The notes under the pieces: generated by a model
What the model was told of the DNA's origin: nothing
Database searches by the model: none
Seen by the model: the letters and a program-made list of their open reading frames with translations, nothing else
Made by a program: the position numbers and the translations under genes
In this document: piece by piece, positions 43,247 to 49,937 of the stretch
How the letters are laid out: each line of letters starts with the position of its first letter
Numbering within the stretch: the first letter of the stretch is position 1
Source: CAADGV01 sp040290295
GTDB lineage: Bacteria > Bacteroidota > Ignavibacteria > UBA10030 > UBA6906
Assembly: GCA_040290295.1 (NCBI GenBank)
Contig: PSMW01000003.1
Span: forward strand, 62,001-126,000
Direction of reading: 5' to 3'
Length of the DNA: 64,000 nt

Positions 43247-43642
43247 TTATCGTTTCGAGAATTGGAAACGCTTGCGCGCTTTCTTCTGCCCGTACTTCTT
43301 GCGTTCGACCATGCGAGGATCACGCGTCAATAAACCTTCTTTGCGAAGCCGGGCACGAAACTCTTCGTTCGCCTGCACCAACGACCGAGCGATGGCAAGC
43401 TTGATCGCTCCTGCTTGTCCCGACATGCCGCCACCCTCGACAGTGATATATGCATCGTACTTTCCAGCAGTTTCGGTAACCTCGAACGGCTTCATCACTT
43501 CTTGGCGTAACGTTGCCAGCGGGAAGTACTCCTCAAATGCCCTCTTATTGATGGTGATCTTTCCCGTACCGGGCGTGAGGACCGCGCGCGCCACCGAGGT
43601 CTTGCGACGCCCGACGGTCAGTATTCTGTGAACGTGTTGCAT
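43247..43642 (-). CDS. rpsI: 30S ribosomal protein S9
   Basis: S9 is a small-subunit protein whose C-terminal tail reaches the P-site tRNA. The 131-residue product shows GRRKTSVARAVLTPGTGKIT at residues 9-28, VEGGGMSGQAGAIKLAIARS and the C-terminal LTRDPRMVERKKYGQKKARK followed by RFQFSKR, with the terminal Lys-Arg that contacts tRNA. It follows rplM by 20 bases, the standard pair. No oddities. Confidence 0.98.
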   Translation of the reverse strand: MQHVHRILTVGRRKTSVARAVLTPGTGKITINKRAFEEYFPLATLRQEVMKPFEVTETAGKYDAYITVEGGGMSGQAGAIKLAIARSLVQANEEFRARLRKEGLLTRDPRMVERKKYGQKKARKRFQFSKR

Positions 43643-43662
43643 GAACCTGAACGCTCCTATCG

Positions 43663-44100
43663 TTAGTTAAGCTTGAATTCTTTCGGTCGCTGCGCCGCGT
43701 GCGGATGCTCGGACCCCGCATATACCTTCAACTTCTTTATGATGCGTCGTCCCAAACGGTTGTGCGGTAACATACCCTTGACTGCATGCTCGAACACCCG
43801 CTGCGGATTTTTCCGAATCAGGTCTTGAAACTTCTCGAATGTCGCTCCACCCGGGTATCCCGTATAATGGAAGTACTGCTTTAACTCTGCTCGCTTGCCG
43901 GTGAGTTTCACCTGTGCCGCGTTGATCACGACCACGAAATCGCCCAAATCGACGTTGGGCGTGAAGGTGGGTTTGTGCTTGCCGCGCAAGAGCTTGGCTA
44001 CCTGCGAGGCAACTCTTCCGAGCGTTTGCCCGCCGGCATCCACAAGATGCCACTTTTGCGTCACTTCCGACGGCTTGAAAAACTTCGTTACTTTATCCAC
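43663..44100 (-). CDS. rplM: 50S ribosomal protein L13
   Basis: L13 is an early-assembly protein of the large subunit. The 145-residue product has WHLVDAGGQTLGRVASQVAK at residues 17-36, GKHKPTFTPNVDLGDFVVVI, the YFHYTGYPGGATFEKFQDL region, and the signature KGMLPHNRLGRRIIKKLKVY then AGSEHPHAAQRP. The start is GTG at 44100, in the family's expected position (KVTKFFKPSEV follows). It leads the operon; the promoter should lie in the 78 bases before lipA, or transcription may read in from lipA. Confidence 0.97.
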   Translation of the reverse strand: MDKVTKFFKPSEVTQKWHLVDAGGQTLGRVASQVAKLLRGKHKPTFTPNVDLGDFVVVINAAQVKLTGKRAELKQYFHYTGYPGGATFEKFQDLIRKNPQRVFEHAVKGMLPHNRLGRRIIKKLKVYAGSEHPHAAQRPKEFKLN

Positions 44101-44178
44101 GTGCCGAACTCCTAATGCTGAGAGGATGAGAATTCGCGTTCCTAAAGTTGCTTAATTTAGCCAAAAGCCAACAAACAA

Positions 44179-45087
44179 TCAACGAGCTTGGTGATGAAGA
44201 GTGGTTAATGATGCATGCCGCTCCGCGTGGTACGAACTTCGCACCAACGGACCTGATTCAATCTGCACGAAGCCCAACTCGATTCCTCTTTGCCTATAGA
44301 ACGAAAACTCTTCGAGCGATACATAGCGCGCAACGGGCAAATGGTCTTTCGTAGGCTGGAGGTACTGGCCGATCGTCATGATGTCGCATCCGGTGGCGCG
44401 CAAGTCCTCCATAACGCACAACACCTCTTCGGTCGTTTCCCCCAAACCAACCATAATGCCACTCTTTGTGAGCATGCCGGCTTCTTTCGACCAGCGGATC
44501 ACTTGAAGCGAGCGTTCGTATTTTGCCTGAGGCCTGACGGTACGATACAGCCGTGGGACCGTCTCGGTGTTATGGTTGAGGATATCGGGCTTTTCGCGAA
44601 GCACGATCTCCAATGCCCATCGCTCCCCTTGGAAATCGGGGATCAAAACTTCGACTGTAACGCCGGGATTGTATTCGCGAATTCGTCGAACAGTTTCGGC
44701 AAACATTTCGGCTCCACCGTCGGGCAATTCGTCGCGGTTAACCGATGTGATGACGGCGTGCCGAATGCCCATCGTCCGAATCGCTTCTGCCACGCGACAC
44801 GGCTCGTCACGATCCAACCACGTCGGTCTTCCGGTCTTCACATTGCAAAACCCACACGACCGTGTACAGACATTGCCAAGAATCATGAACGTTGCGGTAC
44901 CGGCGTTCCAACACTCTGCCATGTTGGGGCACCGTGCCTCTTCACAAACGGTGTGAAGGTTCTTGGACCTCATCAAGTGCTTCAGCTCTGCGAAGGCTGT
45001 TCCGGCGGGGATCGGCACTTTCAGCCATGCCGGTTTCATCTGCCGTGGCGTTTCTTGTGCCGGTATTTCTTGTATGATGATTGCCAT
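44179..45087 (-). CDS. lipA: Lipoyl synthase
   Basis: LipA is a radical SAM enzyme inserting two sulfur atoms into octanoyl chains on E2 and GcvH proteins. The 302-residue product has the auxiliary-cluster motif CEEARCPNMAECW, the radical SAM cluster CTRSCGFCNV, and the downstream LNHNTETVPRLYRTVRP, SGIMVGLGET and TIGQYLQPTKDHLPV. All are in the family's order and spacing. It starts 8 bases after the E2 gene stop and is the last gene of the 2-oxoacid dehydrogenase locus, so the enzyme that activates E2 is encoded with it. Confidence 0.98.
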   Translation of the reverse strand: MAIIIQEIPAQETPRQMKPAWLKVPIPAGTAFAELKHLMRSKNLHTVCEEARCPNMAECWNAGTATFMILGNVCTRSCGFCNVKTGRPTWLDRDEPCRVAEAIRTMGIRHAVITSVNRDELPDGGAEMFAETVRRIREYNPGVTVEVLIPDFQGERWALEIVLREKPDILNHNTETVPRLYRTVRPQAKYERSLQVIRWSKEAGMLTKSGIMVGLGETTEEVLCVMEDLRATGCDIMTIGQYLQPTKDHLPVARYVSLEEFSFYRQRGIELGFVQIESGPLVRSSYHAERHASLTTLHHQAR

Positions 45088-45095
45088 ATCCGCTG

Positions 45096-46430
45096 TTAGA
45101 ACGTCATCGCAGTATCGAACTGTTCCAACTCCTTCACCACTTCTTCAAGAAACATTCCCGCGAGCGCACCATCCACAATGCGGTGATCGAACGAGAGCGT
45201 AAAGAACGCCATCGACCGAATCGCAATCATATCATCCACCACAACCACCCGTTTCTTGATCGCACCTGTTCCGAGAATCGCAACCTGAGGCTGATTGATG
45301 ATCGGCGTGCCGATCAGCGTCCCGAACACACCGTAGTTGGAGATCGTAAATGTCCCTCCTATAATATCATCCGGCGTGAGCTTCTTCGTGCGTGTACGCG
45401 TCGCAAGATCGTTGACCGCTCGAGCAAGACCTAAGAAGTTCTTCTCTTCTGCGTTCTTGATGACCGGAACAATCAAGCCGTTCTCAGATGCGACTGCCAG
45501 ACCAAGATTCATGTAGTTCTTCTTGATGATCTTGTCACCTTCGATCGACGTGTTGATGAGAGGATATTTTTTGATCGCCTTAACAACGGCTTGCACAATG
45601 TACGGCGTGTACGTAAGCTTGAATCCTTCCTTCGCTTCGAAGGCAGCCGCATGCTGAGCGCGGTGGTGAACAACCCGCGTCATATCCACTTCATGTACGG
45701 CAGCAACATGCGGCGAAGTGTGTACGCTCTTCACCATGTGTTCCGCCATTTTCTGCAGCACGTTGCTCATCTGAATGATCTCGTGCTGCGGCGCGGGATA
45801 TTTCGCCCGTAGCTCGGGCACCTCCACCACCTTGCCCGCTTGCAAGATGGATGGAGAGGGAGTGACTTTCGGTGCTGCGGGTGCAACCGTCGGCGGCACT
45901 CCTCTTGGCGGTGGCGCAACCGTTGGAGCAGCAACCATCCCGCTCTTCTTCGCCGCAACATACGCAAGCATATCTTTCTTCGTCACGCGCCCTCCCTCAC
46001 CGCTTCCGGGGATCGTTTCCAACTCCTGCATGGAAATACCTTCTTCGCGCGCAATACTCAAGACAAGCGGCGAATAGAACCTACCTTCGGAAACCGTTGC
46101 CTGCGGCTTTCCACTCGGCGGCGTGGGCGTGACAGCGGGCGATGGCGCAGCCTGAACGGGAGCTGATGGGTGCTCAACGGCAACCGCCTCGTCCGTTTCC
46201 AAGTAGGCAATCACGGTCCGCACTGGGACGGTTTGCTGTTCCTGGACAACGATTTCGGCGAGCCTGCCCGAAGCAGGAGATGGAATCTCTGAATCCACCT
46301 TGTCGGTACTGATCTCTAAAAGAGTCTCATCCTTCTTCACCACATCGCCGACTTTCTTGTGCCATTTGATGATCGTGCCTTCGGCGATGCTCTCGCCCAT
46401 CTGCGGCATGACGACTTCTACTCTTGCCAT
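45096..46430 (-). CDS. 2-oxoacid dehydrogenase E2 (dihydrolipoamide acyltransferase)
   Basis: The acyl-transfer core of a 2-oxoacid dehydrogenase complex. Residues 1-78 are one lipoyl domain with the lipoylated lysine in the ETLLEISTDKVDSEIPSPAS segment. A Pro/Ala/Val linker follows, then the E1/E3-binding domain at about residues 117-155 (YSPLVLSIAREEGISMQELE, TIPGSGEGGRVTKKDMLAYV), a second Pro-rich linker (VAPPPRGVPPTVAPAAP), and the catalytic domain ending LSFDHRIVDGALAGMFLEEV with the active-site His and Asp. One lipoyl domain and the GESIAEGTI start fit pyruvate or branched-chain types; which cannot be decided. It follows E1-beta and precedes lipA. Confidence 0.95.
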   Translation of the reverse strand: MARVEVVMPQMGESIAEGTIIKWHKKVGDVVKKDETLLEISTDKVDSEIPSPASGRLAEIVVQEQQTVPVRTVIAYLETDEAVAVEHPSAPVQAAPSPAVTPTPPSGKPQATVSEGRFYSPLVLSIAREEGISMQELETIPGSGEGGRVTKKDMLAYVAAKKSGMVAAPTVAPPPRGVPPTVAPAAPKVTPSPSILQAGKVVEVPELRAKYPAPQHEIIQMSNVLQKMAEHMVKSVHTSPHVAAVHEVDMTRVVHHRAQHAAAFEAKEGFKLTYTPYIVQAVVKAIKKYPLINTSIEGDKIIKKNYMNLGLAVASENGLIVPVIKNAEEKNFLGLARAVNDLATRTRTKKLTPDDIIGGTFTISNYGVFGTLIGTPIINQPQVAILGTGAIKKRVVVVDDMIAIRSMAFFTLSFDHRIVDGALAGMFLEEVVKELEQFDTAMTF

Positions 46431-46503
46431 GGTTTTTTCCCTCTTGTTGTCACATGTATATCAGGCGAACGTACACCAACACTTACTCAACTCCCCCTCC
46501 TTC

Positions 46504-47481
46504 CTAATATGCAGCCAACTCCCTCAATGCGTTCATGATCTTTTGGGTGTTAGGAAGAACAAAATCTTCCAACGTGGGCGCGAAGGGTACTGGGACATCG
46601 AGTGCACCGAGACGTCGTATCGGTGCGTCCAGATACGCAAATGCTCGATCGGCAATCAGCGCGGCAATCTCGCCGCCGATGCCGCCGGTGACATTGTCTT
46701 CATGGACGATCAGCACCTTCCCTGTCGCTCTTACCGCATCAAGGATTGCAGCCTGATCGATCGGGACGAGCGTTCGCAAGTCCAGCACCAACACCTCCAC
46801 ACCATCTTCTTTTGCCAGCACCTGCGCAGCTTCAAGCGAGAAGTGAACCGTGGAACCGTAGGTGATGAGCGCAATGTCCGATCCTGCCCGCTTCACGTCC
46901 GCTGTACCGATGGGTACCACATGCTCTCCTTCGGGCACCTCTCCCTTGATGCGACGATAGAGATATTTCGATTCGAAAAACAGCACAGGGTTATTGTCCC
47001 GCACAGCCGCCTTCATCAACCCCTTTGCATCCGACGGGGTCGATGGTGCAACGAGCTTCAAGCCAGGGAAGTGATGGAACCATGCCTCCGTACTTGCCGA
47101 ATGATACGGCCCCCCGCGAATGTATCCCCCATTCGGCAAACGAATCACCATGGGGACGGAAAGATTCCACCGATAGTGAATCTTCGCGCAATTGGTAATG
47201 ATCTGATTGAACCCGCACGAGACGAAGTCGGCAAACTGAATTTCGACAATGGGACGCATGCCGACCACTGCGGCGCCCGCTGCTGCTCCAATGATCGCCG
47301 CCTCGGACAAGACCGAATCGATAACGCGTTCCTCACCGAAGTGTTGGAGAAAACCCTTTGTGGCTTTGAATGCTCCACCATACACGCCAATGTCCTCTCC
47401 AATGAGGAACACTGTCGGGTCGCGTTCCATTTCTTCCCACATAGCACGGGAGATCGCTTCGATGTATGTTAGTGTTGGCAT
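46504..47481 (-). CDS. 2-oxoacid dehydrogenase E1 component, beta subunit
   Basis: The E1-beta subunit pairs with E1-alpha to decarboxylate a 2-oxoacid using thiamine diphosphate. From ATG 47481 the product has 325 residues: TYIEAISRAMWEEMERDPTV, FLIGEDIGVYGGAFKATKGF, DSVLSEAAIIGAAAGAAVVG, EIQFADFVSCGFNQI, GPYHSASTEAWFHHFPGLKL, and VLDLRTLVPIDQAAILD with VHEDNVTGGIGGEIAALIAD. The longer frame to 47577 contains a palindrome and is not family-like. A perfect 10-base hairpin ends nine bases before the ATG, where it could affect ribosome access. The partner E1-alpha gene is about 1 kb upstream, separated by a degenerate toxin-antitoxin module. Confidence 0.96.
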   Translation of the reverse strand: MPTLTYIEAISRAMWEEMERDPTVFLIGEDIGVYGGAFKATKGFLQHFGEERVIDSVLSEAAIIGAAAGAAVVGMRPIVEIQFADFVSCGFNQIITNCAKIHYRWNLSVPMVIRLPNGGYIRGGPYHSASTEAWFHHFPGLKLVAPSTPSDAKGLMKAAVRDNNPVLFFESKYLYRRIKGEVPEGEHVVPIGTADVKRAGSDIALITYGSTVHFSLEAAQVLAKEDGVEVLVLDLRTLVPIDQAAILDAVRATGKVLIVHEDNVTGGIGGEIAALIADRAFAYLDAPIRRLGALDVPVPFAPTLEDFVLPNTQKIMNALRELAAY

Positions 47482-47490
47482 CGGGTTCCA

Positions 47491-47514
47491 TGTAAACCGC
47501 TGAGGCGGTTTACA
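47491..47514 (-). promoter_or_regulatory. Perfect palindromic hairpin just upstream of E1-beta start
   Basis: TGTAAACCGC and GCGGTTTACA form a perfect 10-base stem around a TGAG loop. On the minus strand only nine bases (TGGAACCCG) separate it from the E1-beta ATG, and it occupies the position where a ribosome binding site would be. It could be a dispersed palindromic repeat, a translation control hairpin, or the terminator of the toxin unit; there is no T run. Confidence 0.6.
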
Positions 47515-47657
47515 GAATAAAGATTTGCATTCATCCCACGACGACAGCCCAAACTTTAAGTTGTGAAAACAACACAAAAAGAAACAAGCACAAGCGATTC
47601 ATCGGGTTTGCTTGTCGTCGTTCCAACAAACGCTGTTCCTTGACTGTTATGCTGAAT

Positions 47658-47967
47658 TCAAAATTTGTCAAACTCAGTGGAAAACTTTAATGGTCTTGCA
47701 CTGTGATGCACGGTGAGAATCTCCACCCACGGCGACTTGATTCTATATACGATCCGATAATTTCCTACAATCAATTCTCTGAGTGAGTGAGCGATCGTTC
47801 TTCTCTGGAACAACTCTACCAGCTTGTGGCATTCGCTTTAAGATATTCGGTCGAGCGAAACGGACCTTCACGTACCACTGGGCAGTCCTAGGACTATCAC
47901 GTGCAATATACTCGGCAATGTCATTCAGATCGCGTAGCGCACGACGCGTCCACTCTACTTCAACCAT
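47658..47967 (-). pseudogene. RelE/ParE-type toxin, frameshifted by a CTCA repeat expansion
   Basis: RelE/ParE toxins are small proteins that inhibit gyrase or cut mRNA on ribosomes. The frame from ATG 47967 begins EVEWTRRALRDLNDIAEYIA and continues to RMPQAGRVVPEKNDRSL, as expected, then leaves the family and stops at 47743. In another frame the conserved end follows at once: RELIVGNYRIVYRIKSPWVE then ILTVHHSARPL, stopping at 47658. The break is at three copies of CTCA on the minus strand (TGAG repeats, 47780-47791); two copies would restore one reading frame of about 101 residues. The ATG overlaps the antitoxin stop by eight bases, as in intact modules. The toxin is therefore probably dead. 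Confidence 0.85.
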
Positions 47968-48136
47968 TTTTCAGCTTTCGCCGGGCTTCAGCTGTGCTGT
48001 ATACCCTACCTTTTCGAGAATCCTCCAAGCCTTCTTCAACCTTCTTGAGAAAGATAAGTCTATCGAGAAACTCCTCGAGGGAGAATTTCTCCGGCATCTC
48101 CTTCAAAGTTGTAAGGACGTTGGTTTTGGTCATCAT
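47960..48136 (-). CDS. Antitoxin partner of the ParE-type toxin
   Basis: A 58-residue protein starting at ATG 48136, with AAGGAGG upstream. It reads MTKTNVLTTLKEMPEKFSLE then EFLDRLIFLKKVEEGLEDSR and KGRVYSTAEARRKL. The ending 'G...s..Ear.kl..W/G' and the FSLEEFLDRLIFLKKVEEGL segment are typical of short antitoxins paired with RelE/ParE toxins in Bacteroidota and Chlorobi. It has no clear DNA-binding domain, so it would neutralise the toxin by its helical tail. Its stop overlaps the toxin start. The frame is intact although its partner is broken. Start and length are well supported; the exact family name is uncertain. Confidence 0.8.
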   Translation of the reverse strand: MMTKTNVLTTLKEMPEKFSLEEFLDRLIFLKKVEEGLEDSRKGRVYSTAEARRKLKNG

Positions 48137-48508
48137 TTTTATTTTCCCTCCTTTTTTGCCCTATCGCGAGTTGGTTGCTCTTCCTTTTTACCCGCATAGG
48201 GGGTAAGCCAGCTCCGATGTTACTTAACATTAGCGTCGTGTTCCAAACAACCCATTGCTGTGTCGAAATAGAGGACGTGTCAGAGTTGCGCCAAAAGAGT
48301 CAAGCCTTTCATTCAGAGTGTAAACAACATCTCACAGTGCGTGCAGACCTTGCGAGTTCCTCTCAACGCCGGCAACTTGGTTTTGGATTCTTCGGCTCTG
48401 GAAAACGAGCCTCAGAATGACGACATTCAGACGTGTCATTCTGAGCCACGCTTCTCGGTGGCGATGAACGCAAAACCACTGGAACCAGACTGACAAGCAG
48501 ATGTAGAC
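48137..48508. other. Intergenic stretch between E1-alpha and the antitoxin gene
   Basis: About 370 bases without a gene. It contains the inverted repeat at 48411-48445 and, next to the antitoxin, its AAGGAGG site. The promoter of the toxin-antitoxin unit should be here; no convincing hexamers or operator palindrome were found. Confidence 0.55.
48411..48445. repeat. Inverted repeat CTCAGAATGAC / GTCATTCTGAG
   Basis: An 11-base perfect inverted repeat with a 13-base loop, 63 bases beyond the E1-alpha stop. The half-site GTCATTCTGAG is of the kind found as dispersed palindromes in many bacterial genomes (from memory, not checked). It could act as a terminator stem, though no T run follows on the minus strand. 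Confidence 0.6.
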
Positions 48509-49474
48509 TCACAGAGCGTACACACCCTCTATCGCCTGTTCGCCAGGAGGATACGGTCGAGCAAGCGCGTACTCCACTGCCTCCTCGATCTCGGCAATCA
48601 ATTTCGCTCGCATTTCATCCCGCGAGGACTCGGTAAGCACACCTTCGCTCAACAACTTCCTTTCGTACAATTCAACCGGGTCTTTCTTCTTCCACTCTTC
48701 AACCATTCCTTTCGGAACATACGACGCGTCATCCGAGAGGGAATGTCCATGCATCCGCATGGTAATGGTTTCGATCAACGTCGGTCCTTCGCCGCGCCGT
48801 GCACGCTCGACGGCTTCGCGGCAAACTTCGTACACGCGCTCGACGTCGGTACCATCAATCGTACAGCCCGGAATGCCGTAGCCGATCGCACGATCCGAGA
48901 GCTTCTTCGCGGCAAATTGTTTGACGTTGGGCGTCGAGTAGGCGAATTGGTTGTTCTCGATAATCAGCACCAACGGCAACTTCATCACGGCCGCCATATT
49001 CACGCCTTCGTGAAACTCTCCCACATTGCACCCGCCATCGCCAATGTAGTTCATGACCACGGCGTTTTTCTTTCTCATCTTCGATGCAAGCGCCACGCCG
49101 ACAGCCATCGGGATCATGGCTGCAAGATGACTGACGTTACCGTAGATGCGGCGCGACGGATCGGCGTAATGTCCGGTGCCGTCTCGCCCGCGCGCAAGCC
49201 CCTCATCGCGTCCAAGCTGCATGAGAAAAATGTTGCGCAATGTCTGCCCTTTCACCAGGTGCGCTCCTACATCGCGATGCATCGGGAAAAGGTAATCCTG
49301 CGGCTCAAGCGCAAACGCGCTGCCGACCGCGGTCGCTTCGTTTCCGTATCCTGTAAACGCACCTCCCACCATCTTTCCCTGCTTGTAGAGTTTGATGATG
49401 GCGTTGTCAACTTCTCGCGTGAGGAGAAGATAGCGGTAAAGAATGATTCGCTGTTGTGGTGCAAGCTGAGGCAA
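48509..49474 (-). CDS. 2-oxoacid dehydrogenase E1 component, alpha subunit
   Basis: The thiamine-diphosphate-binding alpha subunit of a pyruvate or branched-chain 2-oxoacid dehydrogenase. The 321-residue product has the usual order: RIILYRYLLLTREVDNAIIK, GYGNEATAVGSAFAL, DYLFPMHRDVGAHLVKG, the diphosphate/metal motif GDGGCNVGEFHEGVNMAAVM with ENNQFAYSTP, and TMRMHGHSLSDDASYV containing the phosphorylation-loop region. The start is probably TTG 49474, since an in-frame stop (TGA) lies about 30 bases upstream and there is no ATG before residue 35; no ribosome binding site is visible. It lies 20 bases after the broken hicA gene. The separate E1-beta gene is about 1 kb downstream. Confidence 0.95.
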   Translation of the reverse strand: MPQLAPQQRIILYRYLLLTREVDNAIIKLYKQGKMVGGAFTGYGNEATAVGSAFALEPQDYLFPMHRDVGAHLVKGQTLRNIFLMQLGRDEGLARGRDGTGHYADPSRRIYGNVSHLAAMIPMAVGVALASKMRKKNAVVMNYIGDGGCNVGEFHEGVNMAAVMKLPLVLIIENNQFAYSTPNVKQFAAKKLSDRAIGYGIPGCTIDGTDVERVYEVCREAVERARRGEGPTLIETITMRMHGHSLSDDASYVPKGMVEEWKKKDPVELYERKLLSEGVLTESSRDEMRAKLIAEIEEAVEYALARPYPPGEQAIEGVYAL

Positions 49475-49493
49475 CTGAATTCTCGTTGTGGTA

Positions 49494-49721
49494 CTATAAC
49501 AACTTCAAAAAATCTTCATTCTCAAGTCTTGCGTGCTTGAGTATATGCGACAATGTTGACCGCTTCACGGGTTTGTGAGCCGGAATGGTGATCTTCAGAC
49601 GTTCATCATTCGCCCTCTACTGCAAGCGAATGTGGTTGCCCTTCTGCCGCACCACCGTTCAGCCGGCTCGTTGAAGAGCGCGCACGATCTTATCGTACGG
49701 CAGACTCGGGACTTTGCTCAC
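49494..49721 (-). pseudogene. hicA: HicA-type toxin with two in-frame stop codons
   Basis: HicA toxins are small double-stranded-RNA-binding-fold mRNA interferases. Beginning at GTG 49721 the frame reads SKVPSLPYDKIVRALQRAG, then TGA (49659-49661) where the family has Trp, then TVVRQKGNHIRLQ, then TAG (49617-49619), then RANDERLKITIPAHKPVKRS and TLSHILKHARL, ending at TAG 49494-49496. The rest of the family is complete, including the catalytic-type His in GNHIRL and the IPAHKPVKRSTL stretch. Two independent nonsense codons in 75 make a sequencing error unlikely. The start overlaps the hicB stop by four bases (GTGA), as in working modules. Confidence 0.88.
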
Positions 49722-49921
49722 ACCTCAATCTCCTGCACGAGCGCAGTATCCGATGGGACAAAGTCATCATCAACAGGCTCAAGATACAGTTGAATCGCCT
49801 CTTGAATGTTCTTCATCGCCTCTTCGAGTGTATCACCCTCGCTGATACATCCAGGCAATGTTGGAACATAGACTGTGTAGCCCCCTTCGTCACTGGCTTC
49901 CCATACAACTTTGAGTTTCAT
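49718..49921 (-). CDS. hicB: HicB-type antitoxin
   Basis: A 67-residue HicB-family antitoxin with the partial RNase H-like fold: LKVVWEASDEGGYTVYVPTL, PGCISEGDTLEEAMKNIQEA then IQLYLEPVDDDF. GGAGG five bases upstream supports ATG 49921. It lacks the C-terminal helix-turn-helix or ribbon-helix-helix that many HicB proteins have, so it may not repress its own promoter. Its stop overlaps the hicA start. It lies 16 bases after the fused E1 gene, on the same strand, so it is probably read from that operon. The frame is intact while hicA is not. Confidence 0.9.
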   Translation of the reverse strand: MKLKVVWEASDEGGYTVYVPTLPGCISEGDTLEEAMKNIQEAIQLYLEPVDDDFVPSDTALVQEIEV

Positions 49922-49937
49922 AATAGCCTCCAAAAAT

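Noticed and set aside
49617..49661. Recoding of TGA as Trp or TAG as a sense codon in hicA
   Set aside because: TGA and TAG end many intact genes in this window, so a recoded genetic code is not supported.
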